Origin: JAWKIW01 sp041394145
GTDB lineage: Bacteria; Actinomycetota; Acidimicrobiia; Acidimicrobiales; Acidimicrobilacustridaceae
DNA: 64,000 bases
Direction of reading: 5' to 3'
NCBI GenBank assembly: GCA_041394145.1
Contig: JAWKIW010000002.1
Location: 372,001-436,000 of the forward strand
Below, piece by piece: positions 38,882 to 47,395 of the stretch (positions are counted from its first letter, which is position 1; the number at the start of each line of letters is the position of its first letter). The position numbers were made by a program, and so were the translations under genes. Under the pieces are notes generated by a model. That model was not told where the DNA came from, did no database searches, and saw only the letters and a list, made by a program, of their open reading frames with translations.

Positions 38882-41405
38882 GTGTTGAACATCGGGAAGC
38901 TGGCGGCGGGCAAGGCCGGCTACTACGTGTCGCTGGCTGCTGGGGTCGAGGACTACTACACTGACACGGCGAACCTCCGCCGAGCCCGACGGCGCCGAGC
39001 TGCTCGGCTTGGCCATTGCCGGCACCGTGACGGCCGACGATCTGGTCACGGTGCTGGGTGGGCGGGCGCCGGGGACTGGCGAGCGGCTGACGGGCTCGGG
39101 TGGCGGGGTTCGATCTGGACGTTCCGGGCGCCGAAGTCGGTGTCGTTGCTGTACGGGTTGGGCGAGGCCGACACGGTCGCCGGCGTGGTGGTCGATCGCG
39201 CGACGAGGCGGCTGTGGACGCCGCGGTCGGCTACCTCGAGCGGGCCGCCTGGTGCGACCCGCCGCCGGGTCGACGGGACGATCACCCGGTTCGCGGGGAG
39301 GGGTCTGCTGCGGCCGGGTTCGGCACCAGACGTCGCGGCGGGGACCCGACCCTGCACACCCACGTGCTGGTGGCGAACATGACCTGCACACCCGGCGGCC
39401 GGTGGGGGCGCTGGACGGGCGACGGGTCTACGAGCACGCCTTGATCGCCGGCTACTTCTACCAGGCCCAGCTGCGGGCCGAGCTGATCCGCCGCCTCGGC
39501 GTCGAGTGGGACTGCGGTCAACGGCTGTGCCGACGTCGCCGGTGTCGACGACGGGGTGATCGCCGCGCCTTCCGGCGGCGCGCCGAGATCCTCGAACGTC
39601 TGACCAGCGCGGCCAGCGGTCGGCCCGGCGCAGGCGGCCACGCTCGACACCCGCCGCGCCAAGGACTACCGCCACGGCCGGGTCGACGCCACCGAGCTGC
39701 GGAGCCGCGGGCCGAACGCGGCGACCGGGTCGGGTTCGGACCGGCACAGGTGGCCGGGTTGTCGACGCCGGCGTCCGACGAACCCTCCTCCCTGGCCCAG
39801 GTCGGCGACATCTTCCGCGATCTGGCCGGCCCCGACGGGCTCACCAAGCACAAGAGCACCTTCACCCGCCCCGACGTGCTGCGAGCGTTCGCGTCGGCGC
39901 TGCCCGACGGCGCCGACGTCGCCGCCATCGAAGACCTCGCCAGCTTCTACCTGTTCGCCACCGAACCGGTCGCAGTCGGTGACGTGCACGGCGCCGAGGC
40001 GTGGACGACCCAGGACCTCCTCGACACCGAACGACGGGTGCTCGCCGGCATCGCCGCCCGCCGACACGCCGGCACCGGCATCGCCGACCGGGCCGAGGTG
40101 GCCGCCGCCATCGGTGCCCGGCCCACCATCGGTGACGAGCAGGCCGACATGGTCGCCGACCTGTGCCTGGCCGGACACGGCGTCGACGTCGTGGTGGGTG
40201 CCGCCGGCACCGGCAAGACCTTCGCCCTCGACACCGCCCGCGTCGCTTGGGAGCGCTCCGGGTACCGGGTCCACGGCGCCGCCCTGTCGGCGCGGGCCGC
40301 CGCCGAGCTGCAGGCCGGCTCGGGCATCGAGTCGACCACGATCGCCCGGCTGCTCGGCCAGATCGACGCCGGCCGGACCCGACTCGATACCCGGGCGGTC
40401 GTGGTCGTCGACGAAGCCGGCATGGTCGGCACCCGGACCCTGGACCGGCTCCACCAGGCGACCTCGGCCGCCGGCGCCAAGCTGGTGCTCGTCGGTGACC
40501 CCGCCCAGCTCCCCGAGATCGACGCCGGCGGCGCCTTCGCGGCGCTCACCGAACGCCTCGACCCGATCCGCCTCGTCGACAACCGCCGCCAGGTCCACCA
40601 CTGGGAACGCGGCGCCCTCGACGACCTGCGCTCCGGCCGGATCGCCGCCGCCGTGGCCACCTACCAGCAACGGCAGCGCATCGTGGTCGTCGCCGACCCC
40701 GACGAGCTGCACACCCGCGTCGTCCAAGACTGGTTCGCCTCCCACCAGGCAGGGGACCAGGCGCTCATGGTCGCCGCGCACCGCGCCGAGGTCCGAGACC
40801 TCAACCAACGAGCACGCCAGCTGCTCGACGACGCCGGCCTCCTCGGCCCGACCCGCCTACGGGTCGGCGGCCACGAGTTCGCCGAAGGCGACCGGGTCAT
40901 GGCCGTCGGCCGCAACCACTACGACCTCGACATCCTCAACGGCGACCTCGGCACCATCACCGGCATCGGACCCAACGGCGACATCACCTTCCACGCCGAC
41001 CGAACGGCCGAGCCACGCACGATGCCCGCCGCCCGCATCGAAGCAGGCTTCCTCGACCACGGCTACGCCCGCACCAACCACAAGACCCAAGGCGCTACGG
41101 TCGACCGCACCTTCATCCTCGGCGACGACGGCGACCTCGACCGCCAAGCCGCCTACGCCGCCCTGTCCCGGGGTCGCATCGAGAACCGCCTCTACGTGCC
41201 GGACCCCGACGACGACCTCCTCCTGGACACACCAGCTGCCTCCCCGATCCACGAGCACGTCACCTACGAGCTGTCCCGCGACCGATCCCAACGCCTCGCC
41301 ACCGACCACCTCGACGCCCAGGCCGGCCGCGCCGACGACCTGGACGCCCACCTGCCCCACGCCCACCCCGATCCCGAACCCACCGTCGACAACGACCTCT
41401 GGTGA
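38882..41405 (+). CDS. MobF-family conjugative relaxase-helicase (TrwC/TraA type), relaxase part frameshifted
   Basis: Nicks oriT and unwinds DNA for transfer. The start GTG 38882 gives MLNIGKLAAGKAGYY-like sequence with the paired-tyrosine pattern (GYYV...EDYYT) of the MobF active site. APKSVSLLYGLGEADTVAG and GDPTLHTHVLVANMTCTPGG (histidine triad) follow in other frames, so at least four indels break the relaxase domain. From about 39,725 the superfamily 1 helicase domain is continuous: GAAGTGKTFALDTARVAWER (Walker A), VVVVDEAGMVGTRTL (Walker B), LVGDPAQLPEIDAGG and ARTNHKTQGATVDRTFIL. About 840 residues in total. Confidence 0.88.
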
Positions 41406-41435
41406 GCTGTCGAGCGGCCTGAGCGGACCGTCGCC

Positions 41436-41710
41436 TTGCGTCGGCGGGGCTGGTGGAGCCGCCTGGTACCGTGCCGGTGTGGCGCTGCGCCGAGACGACC
41501 TGACCCTGAGCAGCTGGAGCTCCAGCGGGCGCTGGATCGATCGTGGACCGAGGCCCAGCGGGGGCTCGCCGACCCGGAGTTCCGGGCCTACCTCGAGGAC
41601 TCGATGCGCCGGCTCGATGCCAGGGAGCCGGCCCCGATGCTCACCCGCGAGGAGTTCCTGGCGCAGACCAGGATCCTCGACCAGCAGTGCCCCTCCGAGA
41701 CGTCGAGGAG
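41436..41710 (+). CDS. Antitoxin-like small protein, island copy (A)
   Basis: The frame PEQLELQRALDRSWTEAQRG, ADPEFRAYLEDSMRRLDARE and MLTREEFLAQTRILDQQ is well formed and has the size and charge of an antitoxin. A second copy lies just outside attR (42,340). There the frame stops with TAG overlapping a GTG start; here TAG has become CAG, so the frame runs on. The start is unclear (TTG 41436, or a lost start near GTG 41479). Family not recognised. Confidence 0.45.
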
Positions 41711-41962
41711 TTCCACCGCTGGATCGAGCGGGAGTCCCTGTCGATCGCGGCCCAGCGAGTCGCCCGCCACTCTCGCCGAGGTCGGCGACGAGGCCTGGCG
41801 ATCACCGAGTGTCCCGGTCGAAGCCCTTTCGAACCAACCGGAGTACGAAGTGCGCGAGAGGTCGCCCTTCCTGCCGAGGGCGACGACCGGCCGGTCCGGC
41901 TCTGGTACCGCCACATCTACGCCACGGACGCTGTCGATGTCATCGCCGTCACCAACCGGTGA
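41687..41962 (+). CDS. Toxin-like small protein, island copy (A)
   Basis: 91 residues from GTG 41687: PLRDVEEFHRWIERESLSIA, then an Arg-rich middle and GDDRPVRLWYRHIYATDAVD before VIAVTNR. The end (VRLWYRH...VDVIAV) resembles the last strands of RelE/ParE toxins, an impression only. It overlaps the end of the antitoxin-like frame. With copy B this suggests a type II toxin-antitoxin pair. Confidence 0.4.
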   Translation: MPLRDVEEFHRWIERESLSIAAQRVARHSRRGRRRGLAITECPGRSPFEPTGVRSAREVALPAEGDDRPVRLWYRHIYATDAVDVIAVTNR

Positions 41963-42028
41963 CCGCGCCGTCGAACCGGATCGAGCGTCTCCCGATCGGC
42001 GGCGATCGATCGCTCGCAGGCCCCCGAT

Positions 42029-42049
42029 CCATCCCTACTCCATCCCTAC
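42029..42049 (+). repeat. Tandem CCATCCCTAC pair, probable integrase arm site (right)
   Basis: Exact copies of CCATCCCTAC at 42029 and 42040, one T apart, 107 bp before attR. Same sequence and same orientation as the pair at 10,029-10,050 inside attL. Confidence 0.6.
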
Positions 42050-42155
42050 AACTGCACGACACAGGCCCACATCGGCTGGTACGGGCCGACACAAACCTCG
42101 GGAAAACCGCAGGTCAACGGCACAATCGCGCACTGGCTGGACAAGCAGGTCAGAC

Positions 42156-42309
42156 CTACGACATCTTCGAGGGCACCGAGCAGATCCAGCAGCTCGTGAT
42201 CGCCCGGGCCATCTCCGGCCTGCGCGTCGAGTAGTCCTGACCTGCGCGTTCTTCTGTCAGAGGCCCGCTCACCGGAGCGGGCCTCTGGCGTTGTCGGACC
42301 CGGGATCGG
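42156..42309 (+). repeat. attR: 154-bp direct repeat with displaced acyl-CoA dehydrogenase 3' end
   Basis: Codes YDIFEGTEQIQQLVIARAIS to the stop at 42,234, in phase with nothing upstream, so it is the displaced original end of the dehydrogenase gene. Seven differences from attL; only third-position or non-coding changes are seen, so the encoded peptide is identical. Confidence 0.9.
42258..42287. terminator. Terminator hairpin, attR copy
   Basis: CAGAGGCCCGCTC and GAGCGGGCCTCTG around ACCG; the loop differs by one base from the attL copy. Confidence 0.75.
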
Positions 42310-42339
42310 TCCTGTCCCGCGGGCGCTCGGGTAGCGTGC

Positions 42340-42660
42340 GTGCGTGGCGCGGCGTCGAGACCGCTTGACCCTGAGCAGCTGGAGCCTCCGGCGGGCGCTG
42401 GATCGATCGTGGGCCGAGGCCCAGCGGGGCTCGCCGACCCGGAGCTCCGGGCCTACCTCGAGGACTCGATGCGCCGGCTCGATGCCAGGGGGCCGGCCCC
42501 GCTGGTCACCCGCGAGGAGCTCCTGGCGCAGACCGAGGTCCTCGACGGGTAGTGCCCCTCCGAGACGTCGAGGAGCTCGGCCACATCATCAGGGACGGCG
42601 GTCCCGAGGACGTCGAACGCCTCCACCGAGCCGAGCGGCGGCCCCGCTGGACCCGACCAT
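42340..42660 (+). pseudogene. Second copy (B) of the toxin-antitoxin-like pair, outside attR
   Basis: From GTG 42340 the sequence repeats 41,480-41,720 (LADPELRAYLEDSMRRLDAR and LVTREELLAQTEVLDG, stop TAG at 42,550). A one-base gain near 42,388 and loss near 42,428 scramble the short part between. The toxin-like frame starts with GTG 42552 (PLRDVEELGHIIRDGG) but departs from copy A after about 15 residues. Hence a degraded copy on the chromosomal side. Confidence 0.55.
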
Positions 42661-42694
42661 CCTGCGTGTCACACGCCCTCGTCATGATGGGAGC

Positions 42695-44428
42695 ATGGTC
42701 GAGGGATCGGGGTTCTCCGACGTGTCGCTGGAGCTGGTCGGTGCCGTCGGGGGCATCGTCGGTGCAGCAGCCGTGGACCCGGCGTCGGCGTCCGACGAGG
42801 ACCTGTGTGCGGCGATGGTGACGTTGGAGGGGGTGCGGCGGGCCGTCGACGCCCTGCAGGCGCGGGTGGTGGCCGAGGCCGACGCCCGCGACGTGTGCAA
42901 CCTCGCCGACGGGCTGTCCACGGCGCGGTGGCTCGCCCGCGAAGCCGGCCTGGCCGGGGCGACGGCCAAGCAGCGGGTCAAGGTCGCCAACGTCCTGTGT
43001 CGCCACCTCGACGTCGTCCACCAGGCACTGGCCGACGGTCGCATCTCGTGGGACCACGCCCGGGTGCTGGCCGATCTGGTGAACCCCCGTGTCGTCGACC
43101 AGGTCGTCGCCCTGCAGGGCGAGCTGGTGGCGCTGGCGGAGCTGTGCGGGTTCGAGCGGTGGCGCCGCGAGGTCACCGCCGTCGTGGCCCGGTTGGACCA
43201 CGACGGTGGCTACGACCCCGCCGCGGACCTGGCGCGGAACCGGCTGCGGGTCGGACCGGTGCTGGGCGGCGTCGCCGACGTGTCCGGCTCGTTGACCGGT
43301 GACCACGCCGTGCTCGCGGCGCACGCCATCGACACCGTCGCCGACGAGCTGTTCCACCGCTACCGCCGCGACCACGACCAGTGCCCCGACATCGAGGTGC
43401 CGTCGCGGGCGACCTTGCGGGCACTGGCCCTGGTCGAGCTGTGCCGCCGCGGCCTCGCCACCGACCCCCGCTCGTCCACGCCGCCGCGGCCCGAGATCGT
43501 GGTCGTCACGCCGGCGTCGGATCCCCTCGATGCCGATGCGCTCGCCGATGCGGCCACCCTCGACGGTGTGCCGTTGCCGGACGGCACGATGCGGCTGCTG
43601 GCCTGTGACGCTGCCTGGCGGGCGCTGATCGTGGACCACCTCGGCGTCCCGTTGGACCTGGGTCGCCGCGTCCGGTTCGCCACCCCCGACCAACGGCTGG
43701 CACTGGCCGTGCGCGACGGCGGCTGCGTCTTCCCCGGCTGTGACGCCCCACCGTCGTGGTGCGACGCCCACCACCTCGACGAGTTCGTCCGCCACCGCGG
43801 CCACACCGATCTCGTTCGGCTCGCCCTGCTGTGCCGCCACCACCACGGCGTCACCCACCGCCGGGGCTGGACGATGCGGTCCACGGGCGACGGGTGGTTC
43901 CGGTGGCAGACGCCGACCGGCCGCACCCTCCACTCCCAACGCCACGGCCGCCGACGAGCCGGTGCCGATCCCCGGGGAGGCCGGCCACCACGAGCGCCAC
44001 GCACCACCGACCACCTCGGGCCGCGCGAGATGGCCTGCACCTCCACCACCCTCTGTGCCACCGCTCCCATCACCGCCACGGTGCCCTCGAGTGGCGTGGC
44101 GACAGGTGCTCGTCGGGTCGCGACGCGCACCTGGTCGACTCCGGCGGTGCCGCCGCTCGTCGGCGTCAGGCGGGGTCGAGCACGAAGAGCGGGATCACCC
44201 GCTCGGTGGCCGCCTGGTAGCTGTCGTAGTCGGGCCAGACCGCAGTGGCGCGGGCCCACCACGTCGACTTCTCGTCGCCGTGCACCTCCCGAACCGTGTA
44301 GTCGCCGAGGACGTCGCCGTCCTGGAGCCGCGCGACGGCGTTGGCGCGGACGTTGTGCACCCACTGCGGGTTGGTCGGCGCACCACCCATCGAGCCGACC
44401 ACGGCGTAGCGGCCCTCGCCGTCGCTGA
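42695..44428 (+). CDS. DUF222 and HNH-endonuclease domain protein (13E12 repeat family)
   Basis: Starts at ATG 42695. The N-terminal DUF222 part (VRRAVDALQARVVAEADARD, LAREAGLAGATAKQRVKVAN, GRISWDHARVLADLVNPRVV) is followed by the HNH nuclease: CVFPGCDAPPSWCDAHHLDE and LCRHHHGVTHRRGWTM, with two Cys pairs and the catalytic His. Such proteins are abundant in Actinobacteria and often flank mobile elements. Coding character ends near 44,000 and the open frame then runs 260 bp antisense to the next gene, so the natural stop was probably lost by an indel near 43,990. Confidence 0.85.
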   Translation: MVEGSGFSDVSLELVGAVGGIVGAAAVDPASASDEDLCAAMVTLEGVRRAVDALQARVVAEADARDVCNLADGLSTARWLAREAGLAGATAKQRVKVANVLCRHLDVVHQALADGRISWDHARVLADLVNPRVVDQVVALQGELVALAELCGFERWRREVTAVVARLDHDGGYDPAADLARNRLRVGPVLGGVADVSGSLTGDHAVLAAHAIDTVADELFHRYRRDHDQCPDIEVPSRATLRALALVELCRRGLATDPRSSTPPRPEIVVVTPASDPLDADALADAATLDGVPLPDGTMRLLACDAAWRALIVDHLGVPLDLGRRVRFATPDQRLALAVRDGGCVFPGCDAPPSWCDAHHLDEFVRHRGHTDLVRLALLCRHHHGVTHRRGWTMRSTGDGWFRWQTPTGRTLHSQRHGRRRAGADPRGGRPPRAPRTTDHLGPREMACTSTTLCATAPITATVPSSGVATGARRVATRTWSTPAVPPLVGVRRGRARRAGSPARWPPGSCRSRARPQWRGPTTSTSRRRAPPEPCSRRGRRRPGAARRRWRGRCAPTAGWSAHHPSSRPRRSGPRRR

Positions 44429-44615
44429 TGCGGACCAGCGGCGTCTTGCGGACCTTTCCGGACTTCGCCCCGAGCGTCCAGAGGACGATCCACTGCTCGC
44501 CGACGATCTCGCTCGGCTCGGTCCCACCGGTCCGCTCGTAGCGTTCGACCTCCTCGGCGATCGGTGCCCAGGGGCTGGGCTCGTACTCGGCATCGAACGC
44601 TTCGAACCCTGACAT
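44166..44615 (-). CDS. Ddn-type deazaflavin (F420)-dependent nitroreductase family protein
   Basis: 149 residues from ATG 44615 with GAGGAGG upstream. Typical family blocks: GEQWIVLWTLGAKSGKVRKT, PLVRISDGEGRYAVVGSMGG, APTNPQWVHNVRANAVARLQ and TAVWPDYDSYQAATERVIPL. These split-barrel proteins bind coenzyme F420 and reduce quinones or nitro compounds; the substrate here is unknown. Presence suggests an F420-making actinobacterium. Confidence 0.92.
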   Translation of the reverse strand: MSGFEAFDAEYEPSPWAPIAEEVERYERTGGTEPSEIVGEQWIVLWTLGAKSGKVRKTPLVRISDGEGRYAVVGSMGGAPTNPQWVHNVRANAVARLQDGDVLGDYTVREVHGDEKSTWWARATAVWPDYDSYQAATERVIPLFVLDPA

Positions 44616-44799
44616 CGCGGCCTCCTCGCTGCGGCTCCGGCGCCCCCTGGCACGACGGCAGGAACGGGGCGTCCCGGAGGCGCAACGTAGCCGCCTCGAC
44701 CGGCCGGGCACCGAACCCGACGAGTGCCACGGGGTCGTTCAGCACTACCCGGGCGCCGCGTCGTCGGCCTACGGTGCAGCGAGGGCACGGGGAGGCGAG

Positions 44800-45771
44800 A
44801 TGCAGGCGATCGTCCGTCGCGAGTACGGCTCGGCACAGGTCTTGGAGCTGACGGACGCCGATCGGCCCGTTCCCGAGGACGACCAGGTGCTCGTGCGGGT
44901 GCGGGCGTCGTCGGTCAACCCCTACGACTGGCACGCCATGACCGGGTTGCCGCAGTTCATGCGGCTGATGACCGGTCTGCGCCGGCCGAAGGTGGCGGCG
45001 CTGGGCGCCGACCTGGCCGGCGTGGTCGAGGAGGTCGGTCCGGCGGTGCACGACCTCCGCCCCGGCGACGAGGTCTTCGGCGAGGTCGAGGAGGGCGCGT
45101 TCGCCGAGTACGTGGGCGCGGCGGCCGACGTGGTGGCACCCAAGCCGGCCGGCCTCACCTTCGAGCAGGCGGCGGCCGTGCCGATGGCCGGGGTCACGGC
45201 ACTGCAGGCGCTCCGTGACCACGGACGGGTGCGACCCGGCCACGCCGTGCTCGTCAACGGTGCATCGGGCGGTGTGGGCACCTTTGCCGTGCAGCTGGCG
45301 CGGCACCTCGGTGCCGAGGTCACCGGGGTCTGCAGCACGCGCAACGTCGAGCTGGTCCGGTCCCTCGGTGCCGCCGAGGTCGTCGACTACACGCGCGACG
45401 ACTTCACCCGCGGCGGCCCGCGCTACGACGTGATCCTCGACCTCATCGGGAACCGCTCGACGAGGGAGTGCCGGCGGGTGCTCGCTCCCAAGGGCGTCTA
45501 CATCGCGTCGTTCGGCCAGCCGGAGCACCGGGTGCTCGGCCCGCTGGGGCGCCTGGCCGGGATGCTGGTGGTCTCGCCGTTCGTCGGCCACACCCTGACC
45601 ACGTTCGTGTCGAAGCCGAACCGGCCCGACCTGGTGCTGCTGGCGGACCTCCTCGAGCGCGACGAGGTGACCCCGGTCATCGACCGCACCGTCGCCCTGG
45701 GCGACCTCGCCGACGCCATGGCCCACGTGGCGGCCGGTCACGCCCGTGGCAAGGTCGTCGTGACGATCTGA
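44800..45771 (+). CDS. NAD(P)-dependent quinone oxidoreductase/alcohol dehydrogenase (MDR superfamily)
   Basis: 323 residues from ATG 44800. The GroES-like N-terminal domain (VRVRASSVNPYDWHAMTG, GADLAGVVEEVG) lacks the Cys/His zinc ligands of true alcohol dehydrogenases. The Rossmann domain has NGASGGVGTFAVQLARHLGA and the conserved C-terminal HARGKVVVTI. Zinc-free members reduce quinones or enones with NADPH. It stands alone, divergent from the Ddn-family gene. Confidence 0.9.
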   Translation: MQAIVRREYGSAQVLELTDADRPVPEDDQVLVRVRASSVNPYDWHAMTGLPQFMRLMTGLRRPKVAALGADLAGVVEEVGPAVHDLRPGDEVFGEVEEGAFAEYVGAAADVVAPKPAGLTFEQAAAVPMAGVTALQALRDHGRVRPGHAVLVNGASGGVGTFAVQLARHLGAEVTGVCSTRNVELVRSLGAAEVVDYTRDDFTRGGPRYDVILDLIGNRSTRECRRVLAPKGVYIASFGQPEHRVLGPLGRLAGMLVVSPFVGHTLTTFVSKPNRPDLVLLADLLERDEVTPVIDRTVALGDLADAMAHVAAGHARGKVVVTI

Positions 45772-45884
45772 CGTCCGAGCCGGAGCCCGAGCCCGGGCGA
45801 GGGTCGGGAGGCGGGGGCGCGGCGGGGCGTTGTTCCCTACTCGGCGCCCCCTCGTCGTCGCACCATCGGGCTAGGAGCAAGGCG

Positions 45885-47395
45885 ATGTATCCCGTCCACA
45901 CGAACCCCGATGGTTCGCGCTACCGGTGGGACGGCGAGCAGTGGGTGCCGTTGCCACCCGAGCGGCAGGGCCCGCGAGGCCTGGTGTTCGGCATCGTCGT
46001 GGTGACCGTGGCCCTGATCGCCTTCGTGATGGTCGGGCTGGCGGGCAACGCGGTCTACCAGCGGGTCACCTCCGGCGGTTCGACGACCACCGCGGCGCGG
46101 CCGACCACGACCCGCGCCGGGCAGAGCACCACCACGACGAGCCGCTCGACGGACCGCACCCCGGCGCCAGACCGCGACGGGGAGGCGGCACAGGCCGACG
46201 AGAGCTTCTTCGTGACCTTCCTGCCCGAGCTGCGGTCGGCGAAGGCCCCGTCGTGGGTGCAGCAGGGCACCCGCATCACCTACTACTCGGCCGCCGCCTC
46301 GGTCCCGCAGTCGTACCACCGCTACGTCGAGGACGAGGAGGGCGGCTGGATCGACCCGACCACCGGCGACAAGTACCGACGGGAGGACATCCAGAGCGCC
46401 GCGGGGCACGGCTACAACGAGATCAACGTGACGGCCCTGAACGACGCGGTGGTGGCCCTCAACATCCGGGCCTACGGGCTGCAGGACGTCGATCGGTCGA
46501 GCCCGGTCACCACCCTCACCTGGAGCGGGGCGGTCGGGCTCCCGGGAGCGGGGTCGGACTGGTGGCTCGCTCCGGAGGTGCTCGCCGGCATCGAGGAGAC
46601 GGTCACCTCCGACCTCAAGATCGTGCGCATGCCCTACACCGCCGAGGGCACGACCTACTCGTCGATCTGGATCCAGTCCCTCAGCGACCGCGGCAACCAC
46701 ACGTGGGTCTACGACCTCGACTCCGGGGTGCTGCTGCACACCGCCAGCTCGACCCAGGGGCCGCCGATCACCGGTCCGGTCGCCCGAGGTGAGGGCCGTG
46801 AGGGCTCGACGTTCCTGACCACCAGCACGATCGTGAACACCCGCCAGCTGTCGATGCCGTGGGTCGGCTCCTCGGCGCCGTCGTGGATCGGCTCGAGTCC
46901 CACTTCGACTACCAGGGCACGGTCACGGCCGAGGTCGGGTCGCCCATCCCGCTCGACGCCACCGTGGCCATCGACCGCAAGGCGTCCGGGTCGGACTGGG
47001 CCCGCTACACCTACGCCCGGACGCTGTACTCGACCGTCGCTCCGTCGGTGACCGAGGGCTTCGAGCGCGTCGACGGCCCCGGGCAGGTCGGCGGCCTGTT
47101 CCTGCCGCCGGACGCCATCGGTGACCTGCGGGCCGGCGACGACCTCGACCACGACCCGGTGACGAACGTCGACGTCTCCGTCGCCGCTGTCGATCCGGGG
47201 TCGACGGTGACGATCCGCGAGTCCGGCCAGGGCGAGGTGTCCGAGCTCACCTACGACGCCCGGTCCGGGCTCCTGGTCGCCTGGTCGTACCAGAACCCGT
47301 ACCAGTACCAGCGCCACGACTTCCGGCTCACCGGCCAGGGCGCGCGGCAGCGGGCCTGCGCCACGCCGACACCGGGTGGCCGGCGAGCACGGTGA
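45885..47395 (+). CDS. Membrane-anchored protein with short N-terminal Trp motif, unknown, one frameshift
   Basis: AGGAG lies 8 bp before ATG 45885. Residues 1-30 (TNPDGSRYRWDGEQWVPLPP) resemble the DUF2510-type WDG.xW motif. One transmembrane helix follows (FGIVVVTVALIAFVMVGLAG), then a Thr/Ser/Arg linker and a large extracytoplasmic domain (GTRITYYSAAASVPQSYHRY, YSSIWIQSLSDRGNHTWVYD). One indel near 46,890 moves the rest to another frame (FDYQGTVTAEVGSPIPLDAT ... ending GARQRACATP). About 503 residues. Its end overlaps the opposing lipid-kinase gene by 68 bp. Confidence 0.6.

Larger units (their letters stand above)
9872..42309. mobile_element. Integrative (probably mobilizable) genomic island in the acyl-CoA dehydrogenase gene
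   Basis: The boundaries are the outer edges of a 154-bp direct repeat containing the dehydrogenase 3' end. The integrase starts 48 bp inside the left repeat. An excisionase-like gene and a MobF relaxase-helicase lie near the right end. Content is typical accessory cargo: IS21, further recombinases, toxin-antitoxin genes, and isolated membrane and secreted proteins with frequent strand changes. No conjugation pump is visible, so mobilization by another element is inferred. Size is about 32.3 kb between equivalent points of the repeats. Confidence 0.85.

Noticed and set aside
44000..44428. A long C-terminal tail of the DUF222-HNH protein
   Set aside because: It runs antisense through the conserved Ddn-family gene and is low complexity; a lost stop codon is more likely.
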